From positions 1 through 43,622 of the forward strand of contig JANXUK010000113.1 of assembly GCA_025356275.1 (NCBI GenBank): DNA of 43,622 bases. The letters are read 5' to 3'. Positions 1 to 7,230 of this stretch are shown here, piece after piece. Under the pieces are notes generated by a model. It saw only the letters and a program-made list of their open reading frames with translations, was not told where the DNA came from and made no database searches. Made by a program: the position numbers and the translations under genes. The DNA comes from Sphingomonadales bacterium. GTDB taxonomy: Bacteria; Pseudomonadota; Alphaproteobacteria; Sphingomonadales; Sphingomonadaceae. Positions within the stretch are counted from its first letter, which is position 1, and each line of letters opens with the position of its first letter.

Positions 1-42
1 CATGCGGTCGGCAAGGCCGAGGAAGGTTGCGGTGTCGTCCAT
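1..42 (-). CDS. fliQ: FliQ, flagellar export gate protein, 5' fragment cut by window edge
   Basis: Only the first 14 codons are present, reading MDDTATFLGLADRM on the minus strand. FliQ is a small two-helix membrane protein of the FliPQR export gate of the flagellar type III secretion system. The assignment rests on the N-terminal resemblance to FliQ and on position directly downstream of fliP, the usual order. A Shine-Dalgarno AAAGGA (complement of 50-55) lies seven bases before the ATG, which supports this start. A 246 bp gap containing a repeat element separates it from fliP, where these genes are normally almost contiguous. The rest of the gene lies outside the window. Confidence 0.7.
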   Translation of the reverse strand, partial: MDDTATFLGLADRM

Positions 43-76
43 CTAGGTTTCCTTTCTGACCGCGTCGCGGCGGCGC

Positions 77-239
77 GAGTTTGTTTGACGAAAAGCGCGG
101 AAGGGCGCTTTTCGTGGTGAGCCTGTGCCATCCCTCGCCCCCTCCCGACCCCCCCATCCAGTATGTATCCTGCGGGAGGTCGGGAGGGGGGCGGGATGGC
201 ACAGGCTGCGGGCCGTCAGGTCGCCAATCGAACAAACTC
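77..239. repeat. Structured intergenic repeat element, copy 1 (fliP-fliQ gap)
   Basis: This 163 bp element shares its architecture and sequence with 32833-32997 and with the right edge of the window. The ends are GAGTTTG (77-83) and CAAACTC (233-239). Inside are an 11 bp hairpin (88-98/105-115) and a long central palindrome whose outer arms are 120-134 and 193-207 (15 bp, perfect). The palindrome continues inward as C-rich and G-rich arms around a loop containing ATCCAGTATGTA (156-167). No plausible protein is encoded: reading frames through it simply translate the palindrome. It is best described as a REP- or MITE-like dispersed palindromic element. Confidence 0.85.
88..115. terminator. GAAAAGCGC/GCGCTTTTC hairpin inside repeat copy 1, possible bidirectional terminator
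   Basis: A perfect 11 bp stem (88-98 with 105-115) closes a six-base loop. The A-run sits in the left arm and the T-run in the right arm, so an RNA from either strand ends its stem in UUUU, as in many bidirectional intrinsic terminators. No further U-tract follows outside the stem. It lies between fliP and fliQ in the middle of the flagellar operon. It could reduce readthrough into fliQ or stabilise the 3' end of the fliP message. That function is inferred; the hairpin itself is plain in the sequence. Confidence 0.5.
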
Positions 240-242
240 CGC

Positions 243-286
243 GCGGGACGGTACAGGCTTCCCGCCGGCAGGTGGCACAAACCTCC
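243..286. repeat. Degenerate extra right end of the repeat element
   Basis: The stretch from GCGGGACGG to CAAACCTCC resembles the right end of copy 1 immediately before it (191-240: GCGGGATGG ... CAAACTCC), in the same orientation but more diverged. Both contain ACAGGCT followed by a C/G-rich block and CAGGT. It reads as a second, older right-terminal unit abutting copy 1, as if elements or their ends had been duplicated in tandem here. It ends three bases before the fliP stop codon. Confidence 0.55.
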
Positions 287-288
287 AC

Positions 289-1062
289 CTAGGCGAAACT
301 CGCCGCGAGGCTGCCCATCAGCATCGCCCAGCCATCGACCAGCACGAACAGCAACAGCTTGAACGGCAACGACACCAGCGACGGGCTCATCATCATCATG
401 CCCAGGCTCATCAGCACCGAGGACACCACAAGGTCGATCGCCAGAAACGGCAGATACAGCATGAAGCCGATCTGGAACGCGGTCTTCAGCTCGCTGGTCA
501 CGAAGGCGGGCAGCAGGATCGAGAACGGCACGTCCGCCGGGCTGGCAAAGGACGGCGCCTTGGCCATGCCAGCGAACATCGCCAGATCGGCGCGGCGGGT
601 CTGGCGGATCATAAAGCCGTGGAACTCTCCCCCGGCGTTGCTGATCGCGGTTTCGGCATTGATACTGCCGGCGGAATAGGGGGCGATGGCCAACTGGTTC
701 ACCTTTTCCAAAGTCGGCGCCATCACGAACAGCGACAGGAACAGCGACAGCCCGATCAGCACCTGATTCGGCGGCGATTGCTGAAGCCCCAGCGCCTGAC
801 GTAGGATCGACAGCACGATCAGGATGCGGGTAAAGCTGGTCATCATCAGGATCAGGCTGGGCAGGATGGTCAGCAGCCCCATGATGATCAGCAGCTGGAG
901 CGACATGGTCAGCCCGCCGCCGGCCCCGCCGTTGACCTGGGTAAATGCGCGGTCGAGCGCGCCCGAGACCGCCGGGGCGGTTGGGATCGCGGCTTGCGCG
1001 TGGGCGGCGGTGCTGGCCAGCGCGGCCAGTGTGGCAACGCAGCGGAGGAATGCTCGGCTCAT
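289..1062 (-). CDS. fliP: FliP, flagellar type III export gate membrane protein
   Basis: A 257-residue inner-membrane protein that builds the FliP5FliQ4FliR1 export gate. It starts at the ATG complementary to 1060-1062, which overlaps the fliO stop as ATGA. The frame is open further upstream, but that part is only a shadow of fliO. An N-terminal signal-like segment (MSRAFLRCVATLAAL...AHAQ) is followed by four hydrophobic segments. Family hallmarks are visible: TSFTRILIVLSILRQ, SPPNQVLIGLSLFL and LPAFVTSELKTAFQIGF. FliP is among the most conserved flagellar proteins, so the assignment is secure. The gene is followed by the 246 bp repeat-filled gap before fliQ. Confidence 0.95.
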   Translation of the reverse strand: MSRAFLRCVATLAALASTAAHAQAAIPTAPAVSGALDRAFTQVNGGAGGGLTMSLQLLIIMGLLTILPSLILMMTSFTRILIVLSILRQALGLQQSPPNQVLIGLSLFLSLFVMAPTLEKVNQLAIAPYSAGSINAETAISNAGGEFHGFMIRQTRRADLAMFAGMAKAPSFASPADVPFSILLPAFVTSELKTAFQIGFMLYLPFLAIDLVVSSVLMSLGMMMMSPSLVSLPFKLLLFVLVDGWAMLMGSLAASFA

Positions 1063-1325
1063 AGCTTGATCTCCCGCGCCGGGGCCTCGGCCAGCCGGGT
1101 CAGCCCCCCGCGCGACGCAGCCACCAGAATCTCGCGGCCATGAAACTCGATCACCGCCAGCCGCAGGCCGGGCGAAACCATGCAGCTTTCGATGATCCGC
1201 ACCGAACGCCCCGCGCCGCTGCCGCCCATCCGCGCCTGCAAGCGCTGGGTGAATTTGAGGCTGGCCCAGATCAGCCCGGCCACCACCGGCAGCAGGATCG
1301 CCAGCTTGAGCAGATACAACAGCAT
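1059..1325 (-). CDS. fliO: FliO, small flagellar export-assembly protein
   Basis: An 88-residue protein with one N-terminal transmembrane segment (about residues 2-25, LYLLKLAILLPVVAGLIWAS). A short basic linker and a compact cytoplasmic domain ending in REIKL follow. FliO helps FliP assemble during export-gate biogenesis and is poorly conserved, so the call relies on topology, size and the fliN-fliO-fliP gene order. The ATG at complement 1323-1325 overlaps the fliN stop (TGATG). A TTG one codon upstream is possible but less likely. The stop overlaps the fliP start, so fliNOP are translationally coupled. Confidence 0.85.
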   Translation of the reverse strand: MLLYLLKLAILLPVVAGLIWASLKFTQRLQARMGGSGAGRSVRIIESCMVSPGLRLAVIEFHGREILVAASRGGLTRLAEAPAREIKL

Positions 1326-1618
1326 CAACCGATGCTCGCAGAATCGGGTTCCGCGCCCGCAAGTTCGATGATACGCAGACCAAACCGTCCGCCCTGCGCG
1401 ATGATCTCACCCTTTGCGATGATCTTTCCGTTGACCATCACGTCGAGCAATTCGTCGGTAAGCCGGTCCAGCATCACCACGCTGTCCTCTCCCAAGGACA
1501 GCACATCGCGTAATTTCATCGCGGTCCGGCCCAGTTCGACCGACAGGCGGACATCGACATCGCGCAGGAAATCAAAAGCTTTGGATTGCGTGGCTTGCAT
1601 CGTCGTCTGGGTGTTCAT
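1325..1618 (-). CDS. fliN: FliN, flagellar motor switch C-ring protein
   Basis: A 97-residue protein made almost entirely of the SpoA (surface presentation of antigens) domain. Recognisable features are the DVDVRLSVELGRTAMKLRDVLSL segment in the N-terminal half and the DRLTDELLDVMVNGKIIAKGE strand-rich segment, ending in FGLRI. FliN forms the lower C-ring with FliM and binds FliH at the base of the export apparatus. It lacks the long N-terminal extension of enteric FliN (137 residues), as in many alphaproteobacteria. The start at MNTQTTMQ is chosen because the upstream open frame is a shadow of fliM. It lies 14 bases after fliM and overlaps fliO. Confidence 0.93.
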   Translation of the reverse strand: MNTQTTMQATQSKAFDFLRDVDVRLSVELGRTAMKLRDVLSLGEDSVVMLDRLTDELLDVMVNGKIIAKGEIIAQGGRFGLRIIELAGAEPDSASIG

Positions 1619-1632
1619 CTGGGGTGTTCCTG

Positions 1633-2547
1633 TTAAAATGCGCGGGTAATCTGGATGGCAACATGCTCGTCCACGGCGCCGATGGTGCCATGCGCGATGG
1701 TGGTCTCGCCGATACGCAGCGGCACCGACCGCGCCACCGCAACCGACAGCACCTGCCCGACATGCAGGCCAGCCAGCGCCGCAAACGGCAGCGCCATGTC
1801 GACCAGAACCGCGCTGACATCGAGCGGCAGCGCGGCGAAAGGCCTGGCGCTGGGATCGCCGAGGTGGGAATTGCGAGGGGGACCACCCGGCGCGGGATCG
1901 GGGAAGCCGAACAGCCGCGCCAATGTCGACAGCGGCAGCGCCAGCGTGATTAGCCACGGCGCCGCCGTGCCATCATCGACCTCCAGGCTGAGCACCGCCA
2001 GGTCCGCGTCCTCGGCGAAGGGCGCCAACAGCGTCAGGCTCCCATCGCGGCGCAGCGGGGCAAGAGCTTGGGCCGGGGCCGGCGCCTCGTCCGCCACGGC
2101 GGCGACAGCAGCGGCAAGATGCGGCATGAACAAAGCCTCGATCCGCCCGATCATCAGCTCGGCGGCCATCGGAAAGCTGGTGGGCAGCGGGCTGGGCGCC
2201 TCGCCTTTACCGCCGAACGCGCGGTCGACAATGCGCAGCACCGGCGCGGCCTCAATCGAGATCAGCAGCGGCGCATCGCCCCCGACGCCGAGCAGGCTGT
2301 TCGCCGCCAGCCGGCCGATGGATTTGCCAAACTCCGCGCAAGAGGCCTGACGCGTCGGGCCGCACATGATCAGCGGCGCCTCGCCGCCCAGCATCGGCGC
2401 CAAGGCGCCCGCCAGCCGCCGCGCCAGCCGCTCGCCCATCTTGCCCAGCCGCGCGAGCAGCTCCTCGGGCGAGGGGCCCTGGCGCAGCAATTCGGGGCAG
2501 TGGCTGGCCAGCGCGCGCTCGGCAATCAGGGGACGCTGTGCGATCAT
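1633..2547 (-). CDS. fliM: FliM, divergent flagellar switch protein
   Basis: A 304-residue protein in the fliM position between fliL and fliN. The middle CheC-like part (about 60-215) contains EFGKSIGRLAANSLLGVGG and AAELMIGRIEALFMP. The C-terminal SpoA-type domain contains LPLDVSAVLVDMALPF, the VGQVLSV strand and ARSVPLRIGETTIAHGTIG. FliM links FliG and FliN in the C-ring and normally binds CheY-P through an N-terminal LSQxEIDALL-like peptide. The N-terminus here (MIAQRPLIAERALASHCPEL) shows no such motif, so CheY-dependent switching may be altered or mediated elsewhere. The start overlaps the fliL stop by four bases. The family assignment is good; the switching property is inferred. Confidence 0.88.
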   Translation of the reverse strand: MIAQRPLIAERALASHCPELLRQGPSPEELLARLGKMGERLARRLAGALAPMLGGEAPLIMCGPTRQASCAEFGKSIGRLAANSLLGVGGDAPLLISIEAAPVLRIVDRAFGGKGEAPSPLPTSFPMAAELMIGRIEALFMPHLAAAVAAVADEAPAPAQALAPLRRDGSLTLLAPFAEDADLAVLSLEVDDGTAAPWLITLALPLSTLARLFGFPDPAPGGPPRNSHLGDPSARPFAALPLDVSAVLVDMALPFAALAGLHVGQVLSVAVARSVPLRIGETTIAHGTIGAVDEHVAIQITRAF

Positions 2548-3128
2548 TGGATCAGGAACGTCTTGAAATAAACGTCATCCACCCCGCCGAACCCTTCGGT
2601 CTGGACCAGCACGCGGTTGATCCCGGCGGCCAGCCGCTTTTGCAACCGCTGCTTGCCGTTGATCGAGGTGGCATCGGCCTCGGTGGTGTCGGCCAGCACC
2701 TCCAGCAGTTCGGATCGCACCGCCAGCTCGTGCTTTTTCAGCCACATCAGCACACGCCCGTCGCGGTGGGTGGAGCACGCGATGCTGACCTGAATCAGCG
2801 AGGCCGAGCCCTGAAGGTTGGAGGTGAAATCCTCGGTAAAATTGTAATAGCTGGTGATGTAGGGGCTGCCGCCCTCGCCCTCGACGTCGGGCGCGCCGCC
2901 TTCCTTGCCGCCCTCGATCTTGGGGGCATAGGGGTCTTCATCGCCCTTGCGCAGCAGCTTGGGCGAATTGTCTTTATGGACTTTCTCGCCGCCGATCACG
3001 CCCATCCTGAACATCGCGAACGCCCCGCCGCCACCAATGCCCAGCATCAGCATCGCGACGATCACCAACATCATCACGCCCTTGCCCTTGGCGGGTTTGG
3101 GCTCTTTCTCGGGCTTGTCCTTGCTCAT
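2544..3128 (-). CDS. fliL: FliL, flagellar basal-body/stator-associated membrane protein
   Basis: A 194-residue single-pass inner-membrane protein. A lysine-rich N-terminus (MSKDKPEKEPKPAKGKG) is followed by a transmembrane helix (about residues 18-40, MMLVIVAMLMLGIGGGGAF) and a periplasmic domain. The C-terminal region has the FliL pattern of a beta strand (TSNLQGSASLIQVSIA) and a helix-rich tail. The protein ends in DDVYFKTFLIQ, matching the usual FliL ending. FliL surrounds the stator units and supports torque and proton flow. It is the gene before fliM, with a four-base overlap, as in many flagellar operons. Confidence 0.9.
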   Translation of the reverse strand: MSKDKPEKEPKPAKGKGVMMLVIVAMLMLGIGGGGAFAMFRMGVIGGEKVHKDNSPKLLRKGDEDPYAPKIEGGKEGGAPDVEGEGGSPYITSYYNFTEDFTSNLQGSASLIQVSIACSTHRDGRVLMWLKKHELAVRSELLEVLADTTEADATSINGKQRLQKRLAAGINRVLVQTEGFGGVDDVYFKTFLIQ

Positions 3129-3160
3129 GTCTGGTACCTGTTATCGGGAGGGAAATGGGA

Positions 3161-4837
3161 TCAGGCGAAGATGTCGGATCCGGGATTTGTCGTAGGAGCG
3201 GCGGTGCTGGCCGCTGCGGCCCGCGCGGGTTGCGCCGCCGGGGCGTATGGCGCGGACGGATCGGGCGCAGCGTGGCGCGGCGATTGCTGGTTGAAGGACC
3301 GGCTGCCGCTGTCGGGCGCAAAACCGGCATGGGGCAGATGGCCGTCCGCATGGTGGCGCGGCGCGTCGCCATTGCCGCTGGTGGTCGATGCCGGGGAAGA
3401 CGTGGCCGCCGCGCCGGGTGATGCGGATGCGGTATCCCGTGCTTGCGGCTGCGCGGCGTCCTTGAGCATTGCCGCCTGCGCAGCGGGTGCGAAACCCGGA
3501 TCGCGGCTGGTCATATTGACGCTGAGCCCGTCGCGGCTCGGCTCGAAACGCAGCGTGATCTGGCCAAATTCGGCGTGGTCGATCGCGGTCTGGACCGAGG
3601 CGCCCGGCGCATTGCTCTGCGCTACGGCACGCGCCTCGAGCAGCCGATCGACGAGCGCGGCGTAATCGGCGGGCGCGGGACTGGCGGCGATACTCGTGGC
3701 TGGCGCCGGGGACCCTGTGCTGACCACACCGGCCAATGGCGGCGGCGCGGGAGAGCCGACGGTCGCTTGCCTGACGGAATAGCGCGGGGCGGCAACGTGC
3801 AGCGGGTGCGTTGCGTTCGGTGCAGCGGCCATGGCAATCGGGGCAGGGGCCGGATTGGTCTCAGCTGCATTCGCGACCTGATGCGATGCGACGGAGGAAG
3901 CGGCTACGGGGGCCGGCGGCAACAGCGTCGCGGCGTCGGGGATCGGCATCGCGCCAGGCAATGTCGCAGCGATGGCGGTAGTGGGATCGGTGCCGGCGCG
4001 GGCAAAGGCGCGCACGGCCGGATCGGCGGCAACAGTGATCGGCGCATGCGACGGGCTGGCTGCTGCGGCGGGTGCGAGCGGGGCAGGGTCGACCGCAAGC
4101 GATAGTGATCTCCCAAACGACAGCGGCATCACCGCCGCAGCGCCGCCGAGCGTAGCGAGAACCGCGAAGGCCGGCGCGGGTGCCGCCGCTGCGATAGCGT
4201 CCGGGGCGCCACAAGCCGACGCATCCTCCGGTCCCGCAGTCGCTACAGCTTCGGGCACAAGTGCTACAGGCATCGCGGCGCCAGCTCCAACGAGCGAGGT
4301 TTGCTCCGGCGCGGCGGCGCCGGGTTGCGGCGCTGTCGTCGCGCTTGGGAGGGCGGGGGCGAGCGTAGGCGACAGGGTTGGCGCAATCAGCCCTCCGGCT
4401 CCCAATGCCCCCGCCACCGGGCCAGCCAGATCGAGCGGCGCAGCGGATTTGCTGACTGGCGCTGGCCCATCTGAGCGGGCGCGCTTGCCCGGGCGATCGG
4501 CCTGAACCGGCTGCGAGGTTGCCGGCAAAATCTTGCCGCCTGCCGGCGATTCTTTGCCGGTCGCCGGCTGCGCGATACTGGCGGACGAAAATGCCGGTGC
4601 CGAGGGCAGACGCATGGCTGCGGGCGCTTCGACCGGTACGGCGACCGATGCAGCCCCAGCGGTTTGCGCGCGCAAAACCTTGGCAAATCCCCTGAAATCA
4701 GACAATTTTGCTGAAGCTGCAGCGGGCATCGCCGCGCCGCTGGTCAGATCGGCCCGGGCCATGCCAACCGTCGGCAGGATATCCACGCCGGGGCCGGGGA
4801 GGATATTGGCAGCACCGGGCAGGGAAAGAGCAGTCAT
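3161..4837 (-). CDS. fliK: FliK, flagellar hook-length control protein
   Basis: A 558-residue Ala/Pro/Ser-rich, low-complexity protein. FliK proteins are secreted molecular rulers that end hook growth and switch export specificity through FlhB. The long disordered N-terminal two thirds is typical. The best-conserved part is a C-terminal segment around residues 415-460 (HAEFGQITLRFEPSRDGLSV), which matches the LG-x-I-x-L-x-F pattern of the FliK C-terminal domain. The call depends on composition, that segment and position between fliJ and fliL. It starts at the ATG complementary to 4835-4837. An 86 bp gap with an inverted repeat precedes it, so it is not tightly coupled to fliJ. Confidence 0.8.
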   Translation of the reverse strand: MTALSLPGAANILPGPGVDILPTVGMARADLTSGAAMPAAASAKLSDFRGFAKVLRAQTAGAASVAVPVEAPAAMRLPSAPAFSSASIAQPATGKESPAGGKILPATSQPVQADRPGKRARSDGPAPVSKSAAPLDLAGPVAGALGAGGLIAPTLSPTLAPALPSATTAPQPGAAAPEQTSLVGAGAAMPVALVPEAVATAGPEDASACGAPDAIAAAAPAPAFAVLATLGGAAAVMPLSFGRSLSLAVDPAPLAPAAAASPSHAPITVAADPAVRAFARAGTDPTTAIAATLPGAMPIPDAATLLPPAPVAASSVASHQVANAAETNPAPAPIAMAAAPNATHPLHVAAPRYSVRQATVGSPAPPPLAGVVSTGSPAPATSIAASPAPADYAALVDRLLEARAVAQSNAPGASVQTAIDHAEFGQITLRFEPSRDGLSVNMTSRDPGFAPAAQAAMLKDAAQPQARDTASASPGAAATSSPASTTSGNGDAPRHHADGHLPHAGFAPDSGSRSFNQQSPRHAAPDPSAPYAPAAQPARAAAASTAAPTTNPGSDIFA

Positions 4838-4857
4838 ATCCGGGGCAGCTCCGCGAC

Positions 4858-4925
4858 AACAAAGGTTCCGACAAAGCGGTTTGCCGCCGGTCGAACGGCG
4901 CCCCGCCTCAGGGTTAACCTTTGTT
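4858..4925. repeat. Inverted repeat in the fliJ-fliK gap
   Basis: AACAAAGGTT (4858-4867) and AACCTTTGTT (4916-4925) are perfect 10 bp inverted copies separated by 48 bases that themselves contain smaller GC-rich inverted repeats (near 4881-4900). The right arm overlaps the last codons and stop of fliJ. In the transcript this would fold into one long branched hairpin just after fliJ, about 20 bases before fliK. It may act as a processing or stability element or as a partial terminator. No role can be read directly. Confidence 0.55.
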
Positions 4926-5349
4926 ATACAAGTCCCGTGCCAAACCCCTTGCGCGTGCCCAGCGCCGGGCTCGCGCCGCCGCTGGCGATGCGGCGTGCGG
5001 CTTGCGAGGCACGATCCTCCACGACCGCGCGGCGGCGTTCGGCGGCGGCAAGCTCGGCGTGCCGGCGGTCGGCGACGGCTTGCGCTCGGGTGACATCGGT
5101 CACGGTCGCAGCGCCAATGCGCGCAAGACCCAGCGTGAAGCGGGCCAATTGGCGCAGATCGCCCCCGTCTGCGGCATCGCAGCGGACGCCATATCCCGCC
5201 GCGAGGTCGGCGGTGCGTGTGGCCAGCATGGTCAATTGCGCCAGCGCGCTTTCGGCCTGCGCGGCCTCGGCGGCAGCAGCGTGACGGGCGGCGGCGCGCA
5301 CTCGCTCCAGCCGCAGCAGCCGCGCCAGATGACGCTGATCTGAGGTCAT
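4924..5349 (-). CDS. fliJ: FliJ-like flagellar export chaperone
   Basis: A 141-residue Ala/Arg/Glu-rich helical protein with heptad-like patterning through most of its length (for example LARLLRLERVRAAARHAAAAE and AAERRRAVVEDRASQAARR). That fits the antiparallel coiled coil of FliJ. FliJ sits in the centre of the FliI hexamer and helps couple ATP hydrolysis and proton motive force to export. Sequence conservation of FliJ is low, so the assignment depends on the coiled-coil character, size and position directly after fliI, whose stop overlaps this ATG by four bases. Confidence 0.75.
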   Translation of the reverse strand: MTSDQRHLARLLRLERVRAAARHAAAAEAAQAESALAQLTMLATRTADLAAGYGVRCDAADGGDLRQLARFTLGLARIGAATVTDVTRAQAVADRRHAELAAAERRRAVVEDRASQAARRIASGGASPALGTRKGFGTGLV

Positions 5350-6659
5350 TTCAGGAGGTCGGCGAGCGCGGCCACCGCAGCGTCCAGCGGCACGATCTCG
5401 CCCGCCTCCTGCGCCACAAAGGCACTCAACGCGCCATGCATCGCAATCGCCCGGTCGAGCAAGGGATCGGCGCCGGCGCGATAGGCGCCCATCAGCACCA
5501 GGTCGCGGTTGGCCTCATAGGTGGCGCTCAGCGCGCGGAATTCGCGGGCCAGCCGCTGATGCGCCGCCGGCACGATGCCGTTCATCACCCGGCTGAGTGA
5601 GGCGGCGACGTCGATCGCCGGATATTGGCCGCGCTGCGCCAGATCGCGCGATAGCACGATATGCCCGTCCAGAATGGCGCGCGCGGTATCGACCACCGGA
5701 TCGTTGTGATCATCGCCGTCGGCCAGCACGGTGTAGATGCCGGTGATCGAGCCGCCGCTGGCCGCCGAATTGCCCGCGCGCTCGACCAGCTTGGTGATCG
5801 CCGCCAGCGCGGATGGCGGATATCCACGCGCCGCGCCGGGCTCACCCAGCAACAGCGCGATCTCGCGCGCGGCATGGGCGACGCGGGTCAGGCTGTCGAG
5901 GATCAGCAGCACCTTGCGGCCCTGGCTGCGGAAATGTTCGGCCAGACTGGCGGCCAGCATTGCGCCGCGCAGGCGCAGGTTGGCGGCATGATCGGCGGGC
6001 ACAGCGACGACGATAGTGCGCGCCACCTTCGCTCCGCGCATGTGCCGTTCGACAAAATCGGAGACTTCGCGCGCGCGTTCGCCGATCAGGCCGACGATGA
6101 TGATCTCCGCCTCGGCGCCATGCGCGATCATGTCGAGCAGGACCGATTTGCCGACTCCTGAGCCGGCGACGATGCCGATCCGCTGGCCGGTGCCACAGGT
6201 GGTCAACGCGCCGATCGCCCGCACGCCGACATCGAACGCCTCGCGTACCGCGGCCCGGTCGAGCGCGCCGCTGCGCACGCCGCCGGCGGGCCATTGCGCG
6301 CGCGCATGAATCGCGCCGAGGCCGTCGATCGGATGGCCCTCGCCATCGACCGCGCGGCTCAGAAATTCGTCACCCACCGGCACCATCCCCGGCGTCCCCA
6401 CCGGGCGCACCCGGGCGCCGGGGCGCAGCAGCACTGTATCGCCCAGCAACATTGCCAGCGTCCGCCCACCGCGAAAGCCGATGACTTCGGCCAGCAGCGC
6501 TGGCCGGGCATCGCCGACCCGGCACAGCGCGCCGACCGGCAAGGAGAGCCCGGAAATCTCCAGCAGGCCGCCATCGCAGGCGGCAAGGCAGCCAAACCGG
6601 CGCGGTGCCAGATCCAGCGGCGCCTCGGCCAATTGGCCCAGCAGCTGTTGCATCAACAT
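5346..6659 (-). CDS. fliI: FliI, flagellum-specific ATPase
   Basis: A 437-residue ATPase of the F1-beta/FliI/YscN family. It has an N-terminal beta-barrel (about 20-95), a Walker A loop GSGVGKS near residue 166, LIGERAREV, Walker B KVLLILDSLTR near 245 and the GEPGAARGYPPSA loop. It forms the cytoplasmic hexamer that, with FliH and FliJ, delivers substrates to the export gate. The start is the ATG at complement 6657-6659, directly after the fliH stop. The longer open frame upstream is a shadow of fliH. It overlaps fliJ by four bases. Confidence 0.97.
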   Translation of the reverse strand: MLMQQLLGQLAEAPLDLAPRRFGCLAACDGGLLEISGLSLPVGALCRVGDARPALLAEVIGFRGGRTLAMLLGDTVLLRPGARVRPVGTPGMVPVGDEFLSRAVDGEGHPIDGLGAIHARAQWPAGGVRSGALDRAAVREAFDVGVRAIGALTTCGTGQRIGIVAGSGVGKSVLLDMIAHGAEAEIIIVGLIGERAREVSDFVERHMRGAKVARTIVVAVPADHAANLRLRGAMLAASLAEHFRSQGRKVLLILDSLTRVAHAAREIALLLGEPGAARGYPPSALAAITKLVERAGNSAASGGSITGIYTVLADGDDHNDPVVDTARAILDGHIVLSRDLAQRGQYPAIDVAASLSRVMNGIVPAAHQRLAREFRALSATYEANRDLVLMGAYRAGADPLLDRAIAMHGALSAFVAQEAGEIVPLDAAVAALADLLK

Positions 6660-6660
6660 A

Positions 6661-7230
6661 TCAGCCGGGCCCCGACGGGTCGAGCGCGCGGGCAATCGCC
6701 TCACGCCATTGCGACGGCCCGTCCTCGGCGCCGCCATCCTGCGTTTCGATACGCAGCGCGCCGGGCGCCAGCGTCGGGTCGGGGCGGAACTCCCAATCCG
6801 CCGGCAGCCGCTCGCGGATCGCGGCGAGGTCGGCGGGGTTGAGGCGGATCACCCGCGCGTCATCGGCGCGGACGAACAGCGCGGCGGCGCGTGCCACCCG
6901 CTCGGTCAACGCATCGCGGTCCAGCGCCAGCGGCGCCAGCGCGGTTTCGCACAAAGCCGCCACGGTGGCGATCAGGCGCGCGCGCAATTGCTCGGCCAAT
7001 TCGGCATCGAGCCGCGCAAACGCCGGCCCCAGCCGGGCGAGCACCTGCGCATCGCCGGCGGCGGCGGCCTGCGCGTCATGCAAACCCTGTTGATACCCCT
7101 CGCTCCATGCCACGCCCAGCGGAGCGGGGGTCGCAGCCGCGCCCTCCGCCGCCCCGAATCGCGCATCCACGGCAAACCCGCCCGCGCGCCGCCCGATCAG
7201 CGCCGCCATGTGTGAGGCCGGCTCAGACAT
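6661..7230 (-). CDS. fliH: FliH-like flagellar export regulator
   Basis: About 189 residues. FliH dimers bind FliI and dock it to FliN on the C-ring. The sequence shows an N-terminal variable part, an Ala/Glu-rich helical centre (YQQGLHDAQAAAAGDAQVLARL) and a C-terminal alpha/beta region (DARVIRLNPADLAAIRERLP, then PTLAPGALRIET). This resembles the stalk-like FliH/ATP-synthase b-delta pattern. Possible ATG starts lie at 7239, 7230 and 7209 (complement). I chose 7230, which overlaps the fliG stop by eight bases, but no strong ribosome binding site decides between them. Position between fliG and fliI supports the identity. Confidence 0.82.
   Translation of the reverse strand: MSEPASHMAALIGRRAGGFAVDARFGAAEGAAATPAPLGVAWSEGYQQGLHDAQAAAAGDAQVLARLGPAFARLDAELAEQLRARLIATVAALCETALAPLALDRDALTERVARAAALFVRADDARVIRLNPADLAAIRERLPADWEFRPDPTLAPGALRIETQDGGAEDGPSQWREAIARALDPSGPG

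Noticed and set aside
43..362. Small frames through repeat copy 1 on both strands
   Set aside because: They translate the palindrome arms and have no conserved counterpart in copy 2 at the protein level, whereas the DNA structure is conserved.
2538..3665. 375-codon plus-strand frame across fliL and the end of fliK
   Set aside because: It crosses two well-supported flagellar genes and their junction, and the composition changes abruptly along it. Antisense shadow.
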